The translations under genes and the position numbers were made by a program. The notes under the pieces were generated by a model. The model was not told where the DNA came from and made no database searches. It worked only from the letters and a program-made list of their open reading frames with translations. Source: Firmicutes bacterium HGW-Firmicutes-14 (GTDB taxonomy: Bacteria; Bacillota; Thermincolia; Thermincolales; UBA2595). From it: a DNA stretch of 64,000 nucleotides. Where the stretch lies: assembly GCA_002840275.1 (NCBI GenBank), contig PHAB01000005.1:1-64000 (forward strand), read 5' to 3'. Below are positions 8,289-18,614 of the stretch, piece after piece. Position 1 is the first letter of the stretch. The number at the start of each line of letters is the position of its first letter.

Positions 8289-8871
8289 AATTAAGAATTG
8301 GCACAGCAGCGAAAAAGATTTCGTTATAAAAAATTTTCCTGTATCTGCTCAACAGATTGATTTTAAAACCATGGTCATGGAATAAGTTCATATATTCGTC
8401 CTCGGTCCGGATATACTCACCCTTATCGAAATACCCCATAAACCAGTTATTGATATATGAATTATTAAAAAGGCAGGGTTCAATAACCAGCACAGTTCCA
8501 TTCAGTCTGAGCACCCTTTTAAATTCTTCCAGGTAATCTGTAAGAATCTCGGAAGGAATGTGGTGTAAGACAGCAACAATTATGATACTGTCGAATGAAT
8601 CATCTAAGACAGGTAACTTATTTCCCTTGCTCACTTCAAAAGCATAATTTGGATTCAACTTCCTGGCATAATGTACTCGTCTGGTATCGGAATCTATTCC
8701 CAGATAATTTTGAGGTTCAAACATATTACTAATTGCCCCAACTCCTGAACCAAAATCCAGGATTTTTTTATTTTCAATATCGGAATAACGTTTCAAGATA
8801 TCTTCGATATATATTTTTGTAAAGAGCCTTGGCCTTATAATGTGGTGATATATTCTTGGTGATAACTCCAT
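8287..8871 (-). CDS. class I SAM-dependent methyltransferase
   Basis: 194 residues, starting at ATG 8871 with a good GGAGGTGGAG upstream on the minus strand. Motif I is ILDFGSGVGAIS near residue 38; the acidic residue after strand 2 is in YLGIDSD, and a post-motif SFDSIIIVAVLHHIP supports the UbiE/Methyltransf_11 group. The methyl acceptor cannot be inferred. The neighbours (CAP protein, microprotein) give no pathway link. Confidence 0.85.
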   Translation of the reverse strand: MELSPRIYHHIIRPRLFTKIYIEDILKRYSDIENKKILDFGSGVGAISNMFEPQNYLGIDSDTRRVHYARKLNPNYAFEVSKGNKLPVLDDSFDSIIIVAVLHHIPSEILTDYLEEFKRVLRLNGTVLVIEPCLFNNSYINNWFMGYFDKGEYIRTEDEYMNLFHDHGFKINLLSRYRKIFYNEIFFAAVPILN

Positions 8872-9032
8872 TAAACTTGAACTCCACCTCCTGCTTTTCT
8901 CTTTAAAATTAATATTCCCCGGTATTACCCGACTATAGCGGCCAAATAAATACTTTTAAGGAACCATTTTATCTTTATTAACATAATATTTAATAGAACT
9001 AAATAGAGCAAGAACCAAAAGGAGGACTGCAA

Positions 9033-9119
9033 ATGGGTGGAATTGGAGGATTTTTTGGTAAAAACTTTGCGTTTGTTTTATTTTTGATTCTTATCCTTCT
9101 TTTTGCCGGGGATCCCTAA
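9033..9119 (+). CDS. 28-residue YjcZ-like hydrophobic microprotein
   Basis: ATG 9033 has a strong GGAGG at 9021-9025. The peptide starts MGGIGGFFG, is followed by a single hydrophobic stretch (FAFVLFLILILLF) and ends AGDP. The glycine-rich head plus one membrane helix matches the YjcZ/sporulation small-protein pattern common in Bacilli and clostridia; membership is inferred from composition. A strong terminator follows within 10 bases, supporting a monocistronic gene. Confidence 0.7.
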   Translation: MGGIGGFFGKNFAFVLFLILILLFAGDP

Positions 9120-9126
9120 AAATTGT

Positions 9127-9156
9127 TACCCCCACTGGAAACAGTGGGGGTATTAT
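9127..9156 (+). terminator. terminator after microprotein gene
   Basis: A perfect 11-bp stem (9127-9137 with 9142-9152) capped by GAAA is followed by a short T-rich stretch. It ends the transcript of the small gene at 9033. Confidence 0.8.
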
Positions 9157-9159
9157 TAA

Positions 9160-9439
9160 GGATTCAGGAATACATAACCGGCGGTAAGGCCTCATTATTA
9201 TTTTAGACGGGGAAGTTGCCATATGAATCAAAAACGCAAGGAACTCTGGACCCATGTCAGTGCTGCCCAAACGAATTTATCGTCAGAACATGGGAGGGGA
9301 ACGTTGTCAGGTTATGAAAACGGAATTCATTTTGTGCAAACGGAATAGCGGCTTTTCCTAAAGCAAATAATAGGTCTATATTTTAGTATCTGTGTTTGCA
9401 GAATGACCGTACTTTCGTTATCCCGAAAGGAGGACAGAC
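9160..9439. other. intergenic region before pflB
   Basis: No firm gene here. An open frame of 41 codons at 9223-9348 (starting MNQKRKELW) has only a weak GGGGAAG upstream and no recognisable motif, so I do not call it. A pflB promoter is presumably here, but I see no convincing -35/-10 pair and no clear Rex or FNR palindrome. The pflB ribosome-binding site AAAGGAGG lies at 9425-9432. Confidence 0.4.
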
Positions 9440-11671
9440 GTGGATCCATGGCAGGGTTTTAACGGAGGAAACTGGCAGAACGTTGTTGACGTTCGTGACT
9501 TTATACAAAAAAACTATAAGCCATATACCGGAAGTTCCGGGTTTTTAACCGGACCGTCATCAAAGACGCTGGCATTATGGGAGAAAGTACTTGGGTTGCT
9601 GAAGAGTGAACGTGCACGGGGGGGAATATTGGATGCGGATGTCAGTGTTGTAAGCAGCATATTATCTCACTCCCCTGGTTACATAGATAAAGACCTGGAG
9701 ATAATTGCCGGACTTCAAACAGATCAACCGCTTAAAAGAGCTTTAATGCCGTACGGGGGAATACGGATGGTCCGGAATGCCCATGAGGCATATGGATTCA
9801 AGACGGATCCCGGAGTTACCGCAATATTCACTGAGTTTCGTAAAACTCATAACCAGGGGGTTTTTGACGCATATACAAGAGAAATGCGGAGAGCAAGGAA
9901 AGCCGGAATAATCACCGGGTTACCCGACACATATGGCAGGGGACGAATTATAGGTGATTATCGGCGTGTTGCATTATATGGAGCAGACTTTTTAATTAAA
10001 GCCCGGCAGACAGATAAATTTAATGTTGAATATGACGTAATGGACGAGGATTTAATAAGAATCAGGGAAGAGATATCTGAACAGTTAAACGCTTTGGAAG
10101 CGCTGAAGGGAATGGCAAAATCATACGGGTTTGATGTTTCCCGGCCTGCAAGAAGTGCAGTAGAGGCGGTACAATGGACATATTTTGCCTACCTTGGAGC
10201 GATCAAGGAACAAAATGGGGCTGCCATGAGTCTTGGGCGGGTCTCCGCGTTTCTGGATATTTATATAGAGCGTGACCTGGCAAACGGGATAATTACAGAG
10301 GAAGAAGCCCAGGAGCTGATAGACCAGCTCGTTTTAAAATTACGTTTGGTAAGGTTTCTCCGGACACCTGAGTATAACGAACTATTCAGCGGGGATCCTG
10401 CCTGGGTTACAGAATCAATTGGCGGTATGAGTATTGACGGGCGTACACTGGTAACCAAAAACTCTTACCGTTTTCTCCACACCCTGGACAATTTAGGGCC
10501 TGCACCTGAACCTAATATGACCGTGTTGTGGTCACAGCAGCTGCCTGAACACTTTAAAAAGTATTGTGCCGGGCTCTCAATCAGGACAAGCTCAATCCAA
10601 TATGAAAATGATGATATTATGCGGCCCCTGTGGGGAGATGATTATGCTATTGCCTGTTGTGTTTCAGCTATGAGACTGGGTAAGCAAATGCAATATTTCG
10701 GCGCCCGGGCAAACCTGGCCAAAGCGCTGCTTTATGCTATCAACGGGGGTTGGGATGAAATCCTGAATCTTCAGGTGGGGCCAAAGTTTGCCCCTATTAC
10801 TTCCGAATACCTCGATTATGATGAAGTTATGGAACGTTTTGATAATATTCTTGATTGGCTGGCCCGGCTTTATATTAATACATTGAACATAATTCATTAC
10901 ATGCATGACAAGTATTATTACGAAAGGCTTCAATTTGCCCTGCATGATACCGAAATTCACCGGACAATGGCGTGTGGAATTGCCGGACTATCGGTTGTTG
11001 CAGATTCGTTAAGTGCAATCAAATATGCCAGGGTAAAGCCTGTCCGTAACCAGGAGGGGTATGCCGTTGATTATGAGGTATCAGGCGACTTTCCCCAAAT
11101 GGGTAATAACGATCCAAAAGTAGACCAGATAGCTGTTGACCTTGTAGTAATGTTTGAAAGAAAGCTTAGAAAACAGCGTACGTACAGGGGCTCTGAGCCA
11201 ACATTGTCAATTTTGACAATTACTTCTAATGTGGTTTATGGTAAGAAAACGGGTAATACTCCTGATGGACGTAAAACCGGAGAACCTTTTGCCCCGGGGG
11301 CTAACCCAATGCACGGGCGGGACCGGAAGGGTGCCCTGGCATCTTTAAGTTCGGTTGCCAAACTGCCCTATGATTATTCACGGGATGGTATATCTTATAC
11401 CTTCTCCATAATCCCCCGGGCCCTCGGTAAACAGCTGCCGGAGCAAATCTCAAACCTGGCAGGGCTTTTAGGCGGGTACTTTGCCAAAAACGGCCACCAT
11501 ATGAATGCAAATGTTTTCGATAAGGAAATATTGATGGATGCAATTGAGCATCCTGAAAAATATCCGCAGCTGACTATCCGGGTTTCAGGATATGCCGTAA
11601 ATTTTATCAGGCTGTCCAGGGAGCAGCAGCAGGATGTTATAAATCGTACCCTTCATGGGGTTATCACATAA
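9440..11671 (+). CDS. pflB: pyruvate formate-lyase (formate C-acetyltransferase)
   Basis: GTG start at 9440 after AAAGGAGGAC; 743 residues, near the usual length for PFL. The adjacent catalytic cysteines are C406-C407 in IACCVSAMR, and the glycyl-radical site is G717 in RVSGYAVNF, 27 residues from the C-terminus. Both are needed for conversion of pyruvate and CoA to acetyl-CoA and formate, so this is a genuine PFL rather than a diol dehydratase-type glycyl radical enzyme. The activase gene follows, overlapping at TAATG. The enzyme is oxygen-sensitive, which fits a strict anaerobe. Confidence 0.97.
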   Translation: MDPWQGFNGGNWQNVVDVRDFIQKNYKPYTGSSGFLTGPSSKTLALWEKVLGLLKSERARGGILDADVSVVSSILSHSPGYIDKDLEIIAGLQTDQPLKRALMPYGGIRMVRNAHEAYGFKTDPGVTAIFTEFRKTHNQGVFDAYTREMRRARKAGIITGLPDTYGRGRIIGDYRRVALYGADFLIKARQTDKFNVEYDVMDEDLIRIREEISEQLNALEALKGMAKSYGFDVSRPARSAVEAVQWTYFAYLGAIKEQNGAAMSLGRVSAFLDIYIERDLANGIITEEEAQELIDQLVLKLRLVRFLRTPEYNELFSGDPAWVTESIGGMSIDGRTLVTKNSYRFLHTLDNLGPAPEPNMTVLWSQQLPEHFKKYCAGLSIRTSSIQYENDDIMRPLWGDDYAIACCVSAMRLGKQMQYFGARANLAKALLYAINGGWDEILNLQVGPKFAPITSEYLDYDEVMERFDNILDWLARLYINTLNIIHYMHDKYYYERLQFALHDTEIHRTMACGIAGLSVVADSLSAIKYARVKPVRNQEGYAVDYEVSGDFPQMGNNDPKVDQIAVDLVVMFERKLRKQRTYRGSEPTLSILTITSNVVYGKKTGNTPDGRKTGEPFAPGANPMHGRDRKGALASLSSVAKLPYDYSRDGISYTFSIIPRALGKQLPEQISNLAGLLGGYFAKNGHHMNANVFDKEILMDAIEHPEKYPQLTIRVSGYAVNFIRLSREQQQDVINRTLHGVIT

Positions 11672-12405
11672 TGAACACAGCGGGGTTTATACATTCAGTA
11701 GAGACATTTGGGACAGTAGACGGGCCTGGAACACGTTATGTGGTATTTTTACAGGGCTGTCCATTACGATGTAAGTTCTGTCATAACCGGGATACATGGA
11801 ACCGGGCACAGGGGAAAAAAGTTACCGTAAGAGAGTTGTTGTTGGAATTTAACGAGTATCAGGAGTTTTACCGGAGAACAGGTGGTGGAATGACGGCGTC
11901 AGGAGGAGAACCGTTAATGCAGGCCGGTTTTGTTTCCGAGCTTTTCCATGGGGTGAAAAATTCAGGTTTAAACACTGCTCTGGATACGTCAGGTTATGCC
12001 AGCGAAAGGGAAATTGATTCACTGCTGGAAGTTACAGACCTGGTACTTCTGGGGTTAAAAGCTGTAGACAGTCAGGAACATAAAGAACTAACCGGGGTGT
12101 CAAATGAGAAAATAATGGCCTTTATTCGTCACCTCCGGGAGGTTCAAAAACCGGTATGGCTCAGGTACGTATTACTTCCGGGAATTAATGATGACTTTAA
12201 TCATGCTGATAGACTGGCCGATTTTGTAAGAAGTTTTACTAATATAGAAAGATTGGAACTACTGGGTTATCACAAGCTCGGTGCAGCTAAATGGGAGTTA
12301 TGCGGAGATGAGGACCCGTTAAAGCATATATCTCCCCCTGACCAAAACCAGGTGGAATTATTTCGACGCCGGTTAAATGATTTAGGGATAAAGAAAATAT
12401 ACTAA
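11671..12405 (+). CDS. pflA: pyruvate formate-lyase activating enzyme (radical SAM)
   Basis: 244 residues; the ATG overlaps the pflB stop codon by one base. The radical-SAM motif CPLRCKFCHNRD lies near residue 30, and GGGMTASGGEPLMQ is the typical activase GGE region. It generates the glycyl radical on PflB using S-adenosylmethionine and a [4Fe-4S] cluster. It lacks the extra ferredoxin-like insert of other glycyl-radical activases, consistent with a PFL activase. Translational coupling with pflB is likely. Confidence 0.95.
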   Translation: MNTAGFIHSVETFGTVDGPGTRYVVFLQGCPLRCKFCHNRDTWNRAQGKKVTVRELLLEFNEYQEFYRRTGGGMTASGGEPLMQAGFVSELFHGVKNSGLNTALDTSGYASEREIDSLLEVTDLVLLGLKAVDSQEHKELTGVSNEKIMAFIRHLREVQKPVWLRYVLLPGINDDFNHADRLADFVRSFTNIERLELLGYHKLGAAKWELCGDEDPLKHISPPDQNQVELFRRRLNDLGIKKIY

Positions 12406-12414
12406 CCGTACAGT

Positions 12415-12440
12415 GCATAGAATGAATGTTCATTCTATGC
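12415..12440. repeat. 26-base palindrome after pflA
   Basis: Two 12-base arms with a 2-base centre form a near-perfect palindrome 9 bases after the pflA stop. Its core GAATGAATGTTCATTC resembles operators of TetR-family regulators such as FadR. It could equally be a weak AT-rich terminator for pflBA, since TTAAATTTTG follows. A sigma-A promoter begins 24 bases downstream. Confidence 0.5.
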
Positions 12441-12463
12441 TTAAATTTTGTAAACCAAAACTT

Positions 12464-12493
12464 TTGACAAAAGCGGTTGGCCTTTGATACAAT
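12464..12493 (+). promoter_or_regulatory. sigma-A-type promoter for the FAD oxidoreductase gene
   Basis: TTGACA (12464-12469), 18-base spacer, TACAAT (12488-12493). The predicted transcript has a leader of about 140 bases before the ATG at 12638, in which I recognise no known riboswitch. Confidence 0.65.
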
Positions 12494-12637
12494 ATTAATG
12501 TTGGTCATCGTGTGCAAAAAAATGTTATATTTATGGAGGGATAAGATAACGGGTTTTTTTGAGATAAACTCATCAGCGGACTGAATGGGTTATTTTTATG
12601 TGCAGAAATAGTGTTGTCAGAATGGAGGGACTGATCG

Positions 12638-14029
12638 ATGGGACAGAAATATGATGTTATCATAATAGGTGCAGGCCCTGCCGGAATATTTGCCGCATTG
12701 GAACTGATGACTGTCAGGTCTGAACTGCGGGTTTTAATTGTTGAAAAAGGAAGAGATATTGATCAGAGACACTGTGTCTCCAAGGAAAACGGGAACAGGT
12801 GCATCAACTGTCAGCCCTGTTCTACTCTCTGCGGCTGGGGAGGCGCCGGCGCATTCAGTGACGGGAAGATAACCCTGTCAACCCAGGTCGGAGGTATTCT
12901 TGGAACTTATATTGGTGAAGAGTCACTGCAAGACCTGATCGGCTATGTTGATAATATATATGTTAATTACGGCGCTCCGGAAACCGTTTATGGAATAGAT
13001 GAAGAGGATGCTATAAGGGAAATCGAAAGGAAAGCGGTTTTCGCCGAACTTAAACTTATTCCGGCTCCTATACGCCACCTGGGTACAGGAAGGTGTAAGC
13101 AGATACTGGAGAGGATGAGGGATTATCTCATTTCCCAGGGTGTTGATATCCGGACCGGGATGGGCATAAAGAACCTGGTTGTGGAAAATAACACGGTAAT
13201 TGGGGTTGAGACTGACAGCGGAAAGGTTATAAAAGGTAAATATGTAATTACAGCCCCGGGCCGGGAGGGAGCCGAATGGCTGTCCAAACAGGCCCAGGCT
13301 CTGAATATCCGGACTGCCGTTAACCCGGTGGATATCGGTGTCCGGGTTGAACTGCCTGCTGCGGTAATGGAACACTTGACAAGGGTTATATATGAATCGA
13401 AATTCATTTATTATTCCAAATCCTTTGATGACAGGGTCCGTACTTTTTGCATGAATCCTTACGGGGAAGTAGTGGCTGAAAACAACAGCGGGCTGATAAC
13501 TGTCAATGGGCACAGCCATGCCCATAAGAAAACAGAGAATACCAATTTTGCCATTCTGGTAAGCAAGACATTTACCGAACCGTTCAAAGACCCGATTTCG
13601 TACGGCAAACATATTGCCAGTCTTGCCAACCTCCTGGGGGGAGGGGTAATCGTCCAGCGCCTGGGAGATTTGATAAAAGGTCAGAGGACGAATGAAGAAC
13701 GGCTGAATAAATGCCTGTTGGAACCTACCCTGAAAGAGGCCACCCCCGGAGACCTGAGCCTGGTGTTTCCATACAGGCACCTGATGAGTATTGTTGAAAT
13801 GCTGAAAGCGCTTAATATTATTGCTCCGGGAGTTTATTCAAAGGATACTCTCCTTTACGGGGTGGAGGTCAAATTTTATTCATCCCGGCTGGAGCTTAAC
13901 AGTGAATTGGAAACACCGGTCAGAAACCTTTTTGCCATCGGTGACGGCGCCGGTGTGACAAGGGGCCTGGCCCAGGCTTCCGCAGCCGGTGTTGTTGCTG
14001 CGCGGGCTGTCATGAACAGGGAAAGTTAA
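12638..14029 (+). CDS. FAD-dependent dehydrogenase (COG2509-like)
   Basis: 463 residues, ATG 12638 after GGAGGGACTG. The N-terminal dinucleotide-binding motif is IIGAGPAGIFAALE, and an E in VEKGRDI binds ribose. A cysteine-rich segment around residues 45-65 (CINCQPCSTLCGWGG) and FSDGKITLS are typical of a widespread family of uncharacterised anaerobe FAD dehydrogenases. The C-terminal FAIGDGAGVTRG completes the FAD site. The substrate is unknown. It precedes purA by 33 bases and may be co-transcribed with it. Confidence 0.8.
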   Translation: MGQKYDVIIIGAGPAGIFAALELMTVRSELRVLIVEKGRDIDQRHCVSKENGNRCINCQPCSTLCGWGGAGAFSDGKITLSTQVGGILGTYIGEESLQDLIGYVDNIYVNYGAPETVYGIDEEDAIREIERKAVFAELKLIPAPIRHLGTGRCKQILERMRDYLISQGVDIRTGMGIKNLVVENNTVIGVETDSGKVIKGKYVITAPGREGAEWLSKQAQALNIRTAVNPVDIGVRVELPAAVMEHLTRVIYESKFIYYSKSFDDRVRTFCMNPYGEVVAENNSGLITVNGHSHAHKKTENTNFAILVSKTFTEPFKDPISYGKHIASLANLLGGGVIVQRLGDLIKGQRTNEERLNKCLLEPTLKEATPGDLSLVFPYRHLMSIVEMLKALNIIAPGVYSKDTLLYGVEVKFYSSRLELNSELETPVRNLFAIGDGAGVTRGLAQASAAGVVAARAVMNRES

Positions 14030-14062
14030 AAACACACTAAGACTATTTGGAGGTGCTCGTAA

Positions 14063-15346
<1,284 letters not shown>

Positions 15347-15364
15347 GACACCTTTTTTTACGGA

Positions 15365-15393
15365 TTGACAACTCCTGAAGAATCTGATAGCAT
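15365..15393 (+). promoter_or_regulatory. possible promoter for pabB-pabC
   Basis: A perfect TTGACA at 15365-15370 and TAGCAT at 15388-15393 with a 17-base spacer. The -10 is only moderate. The leader then contains the hairpin at 15464-15490. Confidence 0.4.
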
Positions 15394-15463
15394 TAAACAC
15401 AGAATTTTACAAATATTTATTTCGTTATACGGTATGCTCTAGGCCGTTTTAAAACGGGCATCC

Positions 15464-15500
15464 AGCCGGATAGGTTTAACCTATTCGGCTTTGTTGTTTC
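15464..15500 (+). terminator. terminator or attenuator before pabB
   Basis: An 11-bp stem (15464-15474 with 15480-15490, one G-T pair) with a 5-base loop is followed by TTGTTGTTTCC. It ends purA transcription or, if the promoter at 15365 is real, attenuates pabB. A smaller GC-rich hairpin precedes it at about 15443-15459. Confidence 0.6.
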
Positions 15501-15536
15501 CTGAACAAGCAAATCCGGTTTTAAGGAGGAAAAAGG

Positions 15537-17093
15537 ATGTATACACCTTCATTGGACAAGTTCTGCGAGCTTTTCAAAGGTGGTGGAAGGGTCCCTGTTA
15601 TGCGGGAAATGTCTTTACGGGACGAAAGCTCTGTGAGTGTCATAGAAAAACTCGGGCTGGCGGGGTCCCCGCTGTGCCTGCTGGAAAGCGGCAAAGGCCT
15701 CGAAAATCTTGCCCGGCACTCCTTCCTGGGGTTTTCACCTCATTGCATCTTCAGGAGCATGGGTGATAATATTGAAATCACGGCCAACGGCAGCCGGATA
15801 CAGGTAAAAGGGGATCCTTACCTTGAACTGCAGAACCTTTTTGAATCCTATAAAGGGAAAAGGTTTGAGGGACTGCCAAAGTTCTGGGGGGGCGCCTTGG
15901 GATATTTCAGCTATGATATGGGCAGGTATTTTGAAAAACTGCCTGAACTGACGGTTGATGACCTGGAAGTACCGGAAGCCTGTTTTATGTTTTGTGACCA
16001 TGTGATTTGTTTTGACCACCTGGATAAAACAATGAAAATTATAGTGACTCCCGATCCGGAAACCGTCTCAGGTCCGGAAGAAGCATACCGGAAGGCTTTT
16101 GGGGAGATTACCCGCATTGTGCAGCTAATCCGGCACGGCAAGCCGGGAGACCCGGTTTATATTGGAAACGTGGACCGGGCGCTGCAAAACAGTTTTCAGC
16201 CGGAATGTAATGTTACCAAAGAACAGTTTGAAGAAATGGTGAGGAAGTGCAAGGAATACATCAGGGCCGGAGACATTTTTCAGGCTAACCTTTCCCTGCG
16301 GCTTGGCAAGAAAACCGGTGTGGACCCCTTCTTTCTGTACAAGGTCCTGCGGCAGCTCAACCCCTCTCCATATATGAGTTTTATTGATTTTGGAGACCTT
16401 CACATCGTATGCTCCTCTCCGGAACTGCTTGTCAGGCTGGACGGGAACCTGGCTGAAACCAGACCTATTGCGGGCACCCGGAAGAGGGGCGCCGACAGGG
16501 AAGAAGACCTTTCTTTGGCCAGGGAGCTGATTTCCAATGAAAAGGAACGGGCGGAACATATCATGCTGGTTGACCTGGAGAGAAACGACCTGGGCCGGGT
16601 CTGCAGGTATGGCACAGTGGAAGTGGATGAATTGATGGTGATTGAGGAATATTCCCATGTCATGCATATCGTTTCCAATGTTCGGGGACGGCTGGCGGAA
16701 GGCAGAGACAGGTTTGACCTTCTCCGGGCATGTTTCCCCGGCGGGACTATCACTGGGGCGCCCAAGATACGGTCAATGGAAATTATCGAAGAACTGGAGC
16801 CTACCCGGCGGGGGCCGTACACTGGGTCTATCGGGTTTTTGGGCTACGCTGAGGAAATGGAAATGAATATCGTTATCCGGACGCTTCTGGTGAAAGACGG
16901 GAAGTCATATGTCCAGGCCGGCGCCGGGATTGTGGCAGATTCGGACCCTGAAAGGGAATATTTTGAGTCTTTAAAGAAAGCCGAAGCCTTGTTAAGGACT
17001 CTGGAGATTGCTGATGAAATGACCCAGGAAAACATGACTGTCCCGCATGAAGAAAAGAAATTTGCTATTGGGGGAGAACTGGCAAATGCCTGA
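15537..17093 (+). CDS. pabB: aminodeoxychorismate synthase component I / anthranilate synthase I family
   Basis: 518 residues, ATG 15537 after AAGGAGGAAAAAGG. The chorismate-binding domain is complete (LVDLERNDLGR, CFPGGTITGAPK, GAGIVADSDPERE). The distinguishing motif reads PIAGTRKRG, the alanine form seen in anthranilate synthases, rather than the PIKGT lysine form of E. coli PabB; LLES near residue 40 is also TrpE-like. I name it pabB because the next, overlapping gene is a PabC-type lyase and no trp genes are near. No glutamine amidotransferase (pabA) gene lies in the window, so the ammonia donor subunit is elsewhere. Confidence 0.8.
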   Translation: MYTPSLDKFCELFKGGGRVPVMREMSLRDESSVSVIEKLGLAGSPLCLLESGKGLENLARHSFLGFSPHCIFRSMGDNIEITANGSRIQVKGDPYLELQNLFESYKGKRFEGLPKFWGGALGYFSYDMGRYFEKLPELTVDDLEVPEACFMFCDHVICFDHLDKTMKIIVTPDPETVSGPEEAYRKAFGEITRIVQLIRHGKPGDPVYIGNVDRALQNSFQPECNVTKEQFEEMVRKCKEYIRAGDIFQANLSLRLGKKTGVDPFFLYKVLRQLNPSPYMSFIDFGDLHIVCSSPELLVRLDGNLAETRPIAGTRKRGADREEDLSLARELISNEKERAEHIMLVDLERNDLGRVCRYGTVEVDELMVIEEYSHVMHIVSNVRGRLAEGRDRFDLLRACFPGGTITGAPKIRSMEIIEELEPTRRGPYTGSIGFLGYAEEMEMNIVIRTLLVKDGKSYVQAGAGIVADSDPEREYFESLKKAEALLRTLEIADEMTQENMTVPHEEKKFAIGGELANA

Positions 17094-17955
17094 TATCGTG
17101 TTTTTAAACGGGGAGTTCGTTCCTGCCTGTGAGGCGAAGATTTCAGTATTTGACCACGGGTTTTTATATGGGGATGGCTTTTTCGAAACCATGAGGTCTT
17201 ATCACGGAAGGATATTTTTGCTCGAGGAGCACCTTGACCGGCTGTTCTGTTCCGCCCGCGCCCTGGAAATGAAAATACCGTGGGAACGTAAGGATATTAA
17301 GAGGTTCCTCCACAGGATGGTGGAGATTAACGGGGATAACATCTTGTTGAGGCTGACCGTTTCCAGGGGACCCGGCCCGGCCGGGATTGATCCCCGCCTT
17401 TATTCCAAACCAACGATTGTTATTACTTCACGGGAAGCAGCATATAACGAGCGCTGGTATAACGAAGGTGCACGGGCTGTGTTTGTCAGAACCCTGCGCA
17501 ACCTGGCCGGAGCGACATTGCCGGAAGTAAAATCCCTTAATTTCCTTAATAATATACTGGCAAAACAAGAAACTGTCAGGGCCGGTGCGGACGAAGGGTT
17601 TATGCTTAATTACCGCGGACAGGTCACTGAAGGGACCGTCAGCAATGTATTTGCTGTCAGGGACGGCTGCCTGGCAACACCGAGCCTTGATTGCGGCCTC
17701 CTGGCCGGCATTACAAGGCTGAAGGTGTTGCAGCTGGCCAGTGAATACAGAATTCCTGCTATGGAGACGGTTCTTTTAAAAGAGGACTTTTGGGATGCCG
17801 ATGAGGTTTTTTATACCAACTCAGGTTCCGAGATAGTGCCTGTCACCACTCTTGACGGTATGCCGGCAGGCACCGGGACTCCCGGAAGGATTACCGCCTT
17901 CCTGCTGGAAAAGTACCGCCGTCATGCTTATGGAAATAATAATCAAAAATGGTGA
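17086..17955 (+). CDS. pabC: class IV aminotransferase / aminodeoxychorismate lyase
   Basis: ATG 17086 overlaps the end of pabB by 8 bases and has GGGGAG about 10 bases upstream. 289 residues with the branched-chain aminotransferase-like PLP fold: FDHGFLYGDGFFETMR near the start, the catalytic lysine in EVKSLNFLNNI, and EGTVSNVF. With pabB it would produce 4-aminobenzoate for folate. D-amino-acid or branched-chain aminotransferases share the fold, but length and coupling to pabB favour ADC lyase. Confidence 0.85.
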   Translation: MPDIVFLNGEFVPACEAKISVFDHGFLYGDGFFETMRSYHGRIFLLEEHLDRLFCSARALEMKIPWERKDIKRFLHRMVEINGDNILLRLTVSRGPGPAGIDPRLYSKPTIVITSREAAYNERWYNEGARAVFVRTLRNLAGATLPEVKSLNFLNNILAKQETVRAGADEGFMLNYRGQVTEGTVSNVFAVRDGCLATPSLDCGLLAGITRLKVLQLASEYRIPAMETVLLKEDFWDADEVFYTNSGSEIVPVTTLDGMPAGTGTPGRITAFLLEKYRRHAYGNNNQKW

Positions 17956-17985
17956 GGAATAGTTTGAAATATTCTCTTAAACCAG

Positions 17986-18014
17986 TTGACAAGGAATTAT
18001 CTTTGTAGTAATAT
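17986..18014 (+). promoter_or_regulatory. promoter of the tRNA-Lys gene
   Basis: TTGACA (17986-17991), 17-base spacer, TAATAT (18009-18014). The short leader contains a perfect 7-bp hairpin (18025-18031 with 18037-18043) before the tRNA begins at 18060. Confidence 0.7.
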
Positions 18015-18059
18015 TAGTATCTGTGAGACTCCTGTCGAGTCTCTTCAGCAAACATTTTT

Positions 18060-18135
18060 GAGCCATTAGCTCAGTTGGTAGAGCACCTGACTTTTAATCA
18101 GGGTGTCCGCGGTTCGAGCCCGCGATGGCTCACCA
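18060..18135 (+). tRNA. tRNA-Lys (UUU)
   Basis: A 76-base cloverleaf with CCA encoded. The 7-bp acceptor GAGCCAT pairs with ATGGCTC, the anticodon loop is CTTTTAA (anticodon TTT), and GGTTCGAGCC forms the T arm. Confidence 0.97.
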
Positions 18136-18220
18136 TTGTGAAGTGAGAAGTGGGAAATTAGAGGTGAGAAAAAGATCTTTTAATATTCCACTTATCAAGT
18201 ATATTTTAATGATGTAGTAT

Positions 18221-18251
18221 GTGAGAGGCTTTCCGGTATCCCACCTCTCAC
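18221..18251. repeat. GTGAGAGG/CCTCTCAC hairpin between tRNAs
   Basis: Eight-base arms at 18221-18228 and 18244-18251. The same arm words occur in the longer hairpin at 45308-45350. The surrounding 18136-18270 is low-complexity and G/A-rich (GTGAAGTGAGAAGTGGG) with no gene; it looks like a degenerate small repeat. Confidence 0.5.
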
Positions 18252-18274
18252 CTCCCTCATCGCACCTCCCATAC

Positions 18275-18350
18275 GGCCCCTTGGTCAAGCGGTTTAAGAC
18301 ACCGCCCTTTCACGGCGGTAACACGGGTTCGAATCCCGTAGGGGTCACCA
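18275..18350 (+). tRNA. tRNA-Glu (UUC)
   Basis: 76 bases with encoded CCA. The acceptor GGCCCCT pairs with AGGGGTC (one G-U), and the anticodon stem-loop CCGCC-CTTTCAC-GGCGG carries anticodon TTC. Confidence 0.97.
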
Positions 18351-18361
18351 ATAAGTAATTT

Positions 18362-18390
18362 AAATCCCGCGGTTTTTGACCGCGGGATTT
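18362..18390 (+). terminator. hairpin after tRNA-Glu
   Basis: A 12-bp GC-rich stem (18362-18373 with 18379-18390) with a 5-base loop, 12 bases after the tRNA. It lacks a T-tract, so it may be a terminator or a processing signal. Confidence 0.55.
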
Positions 18391-18497
18391 CTGAATATAA
18401 TCCTGAGGACTGGTGATACTTAAAATTCTCCATTTGACTAATAGACCGCAAAGCCTTATAATATAATTTACGGAAAACAAGTCAAGACCCTGATTAT

Positions 18498-18572
18498 GCG
18501 GATGTAGCTCAATGGCAGAGTATCGGCTTCCCAAGCCGAGGGTTGCGGGTTCGACCCCCGTCATCCGCTCCA
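18498..18572 (+). tRNA. tRNA-Gly (CCC)
   Basis: 75 bases with encoded CCA. The acceptor GCGGATG pairs with CATCCGC; the anticodon loop TTCCCAA places CCC at 34-36, reading GGG codons. Confidence 0.95.
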
Positions 18573-18614
18573 TTTATATGTTTAAATTTAAATTTTACAT
18601 AGGAGGCAAACTGT

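Noticed and set aside
9223-9348. 41-codon frame before pflB
   Set aside because: Weak ribosome site and no family resemblance; kept only as a note in the intergenic entry.
12923-13780. 285-codon minus-strand frame
   Set aside because: Entirely antisense to the FAD dehydrogenase gene, no ribosome site, no recognisable domain.
18257-18573. Minus-strand reading frames across the tRNA genes with motifs like TPTGFEPVLPP
   Set aside because: They are antisense translations of tRNA-Glu and tRNA-Gly, a classic annotation artefact.
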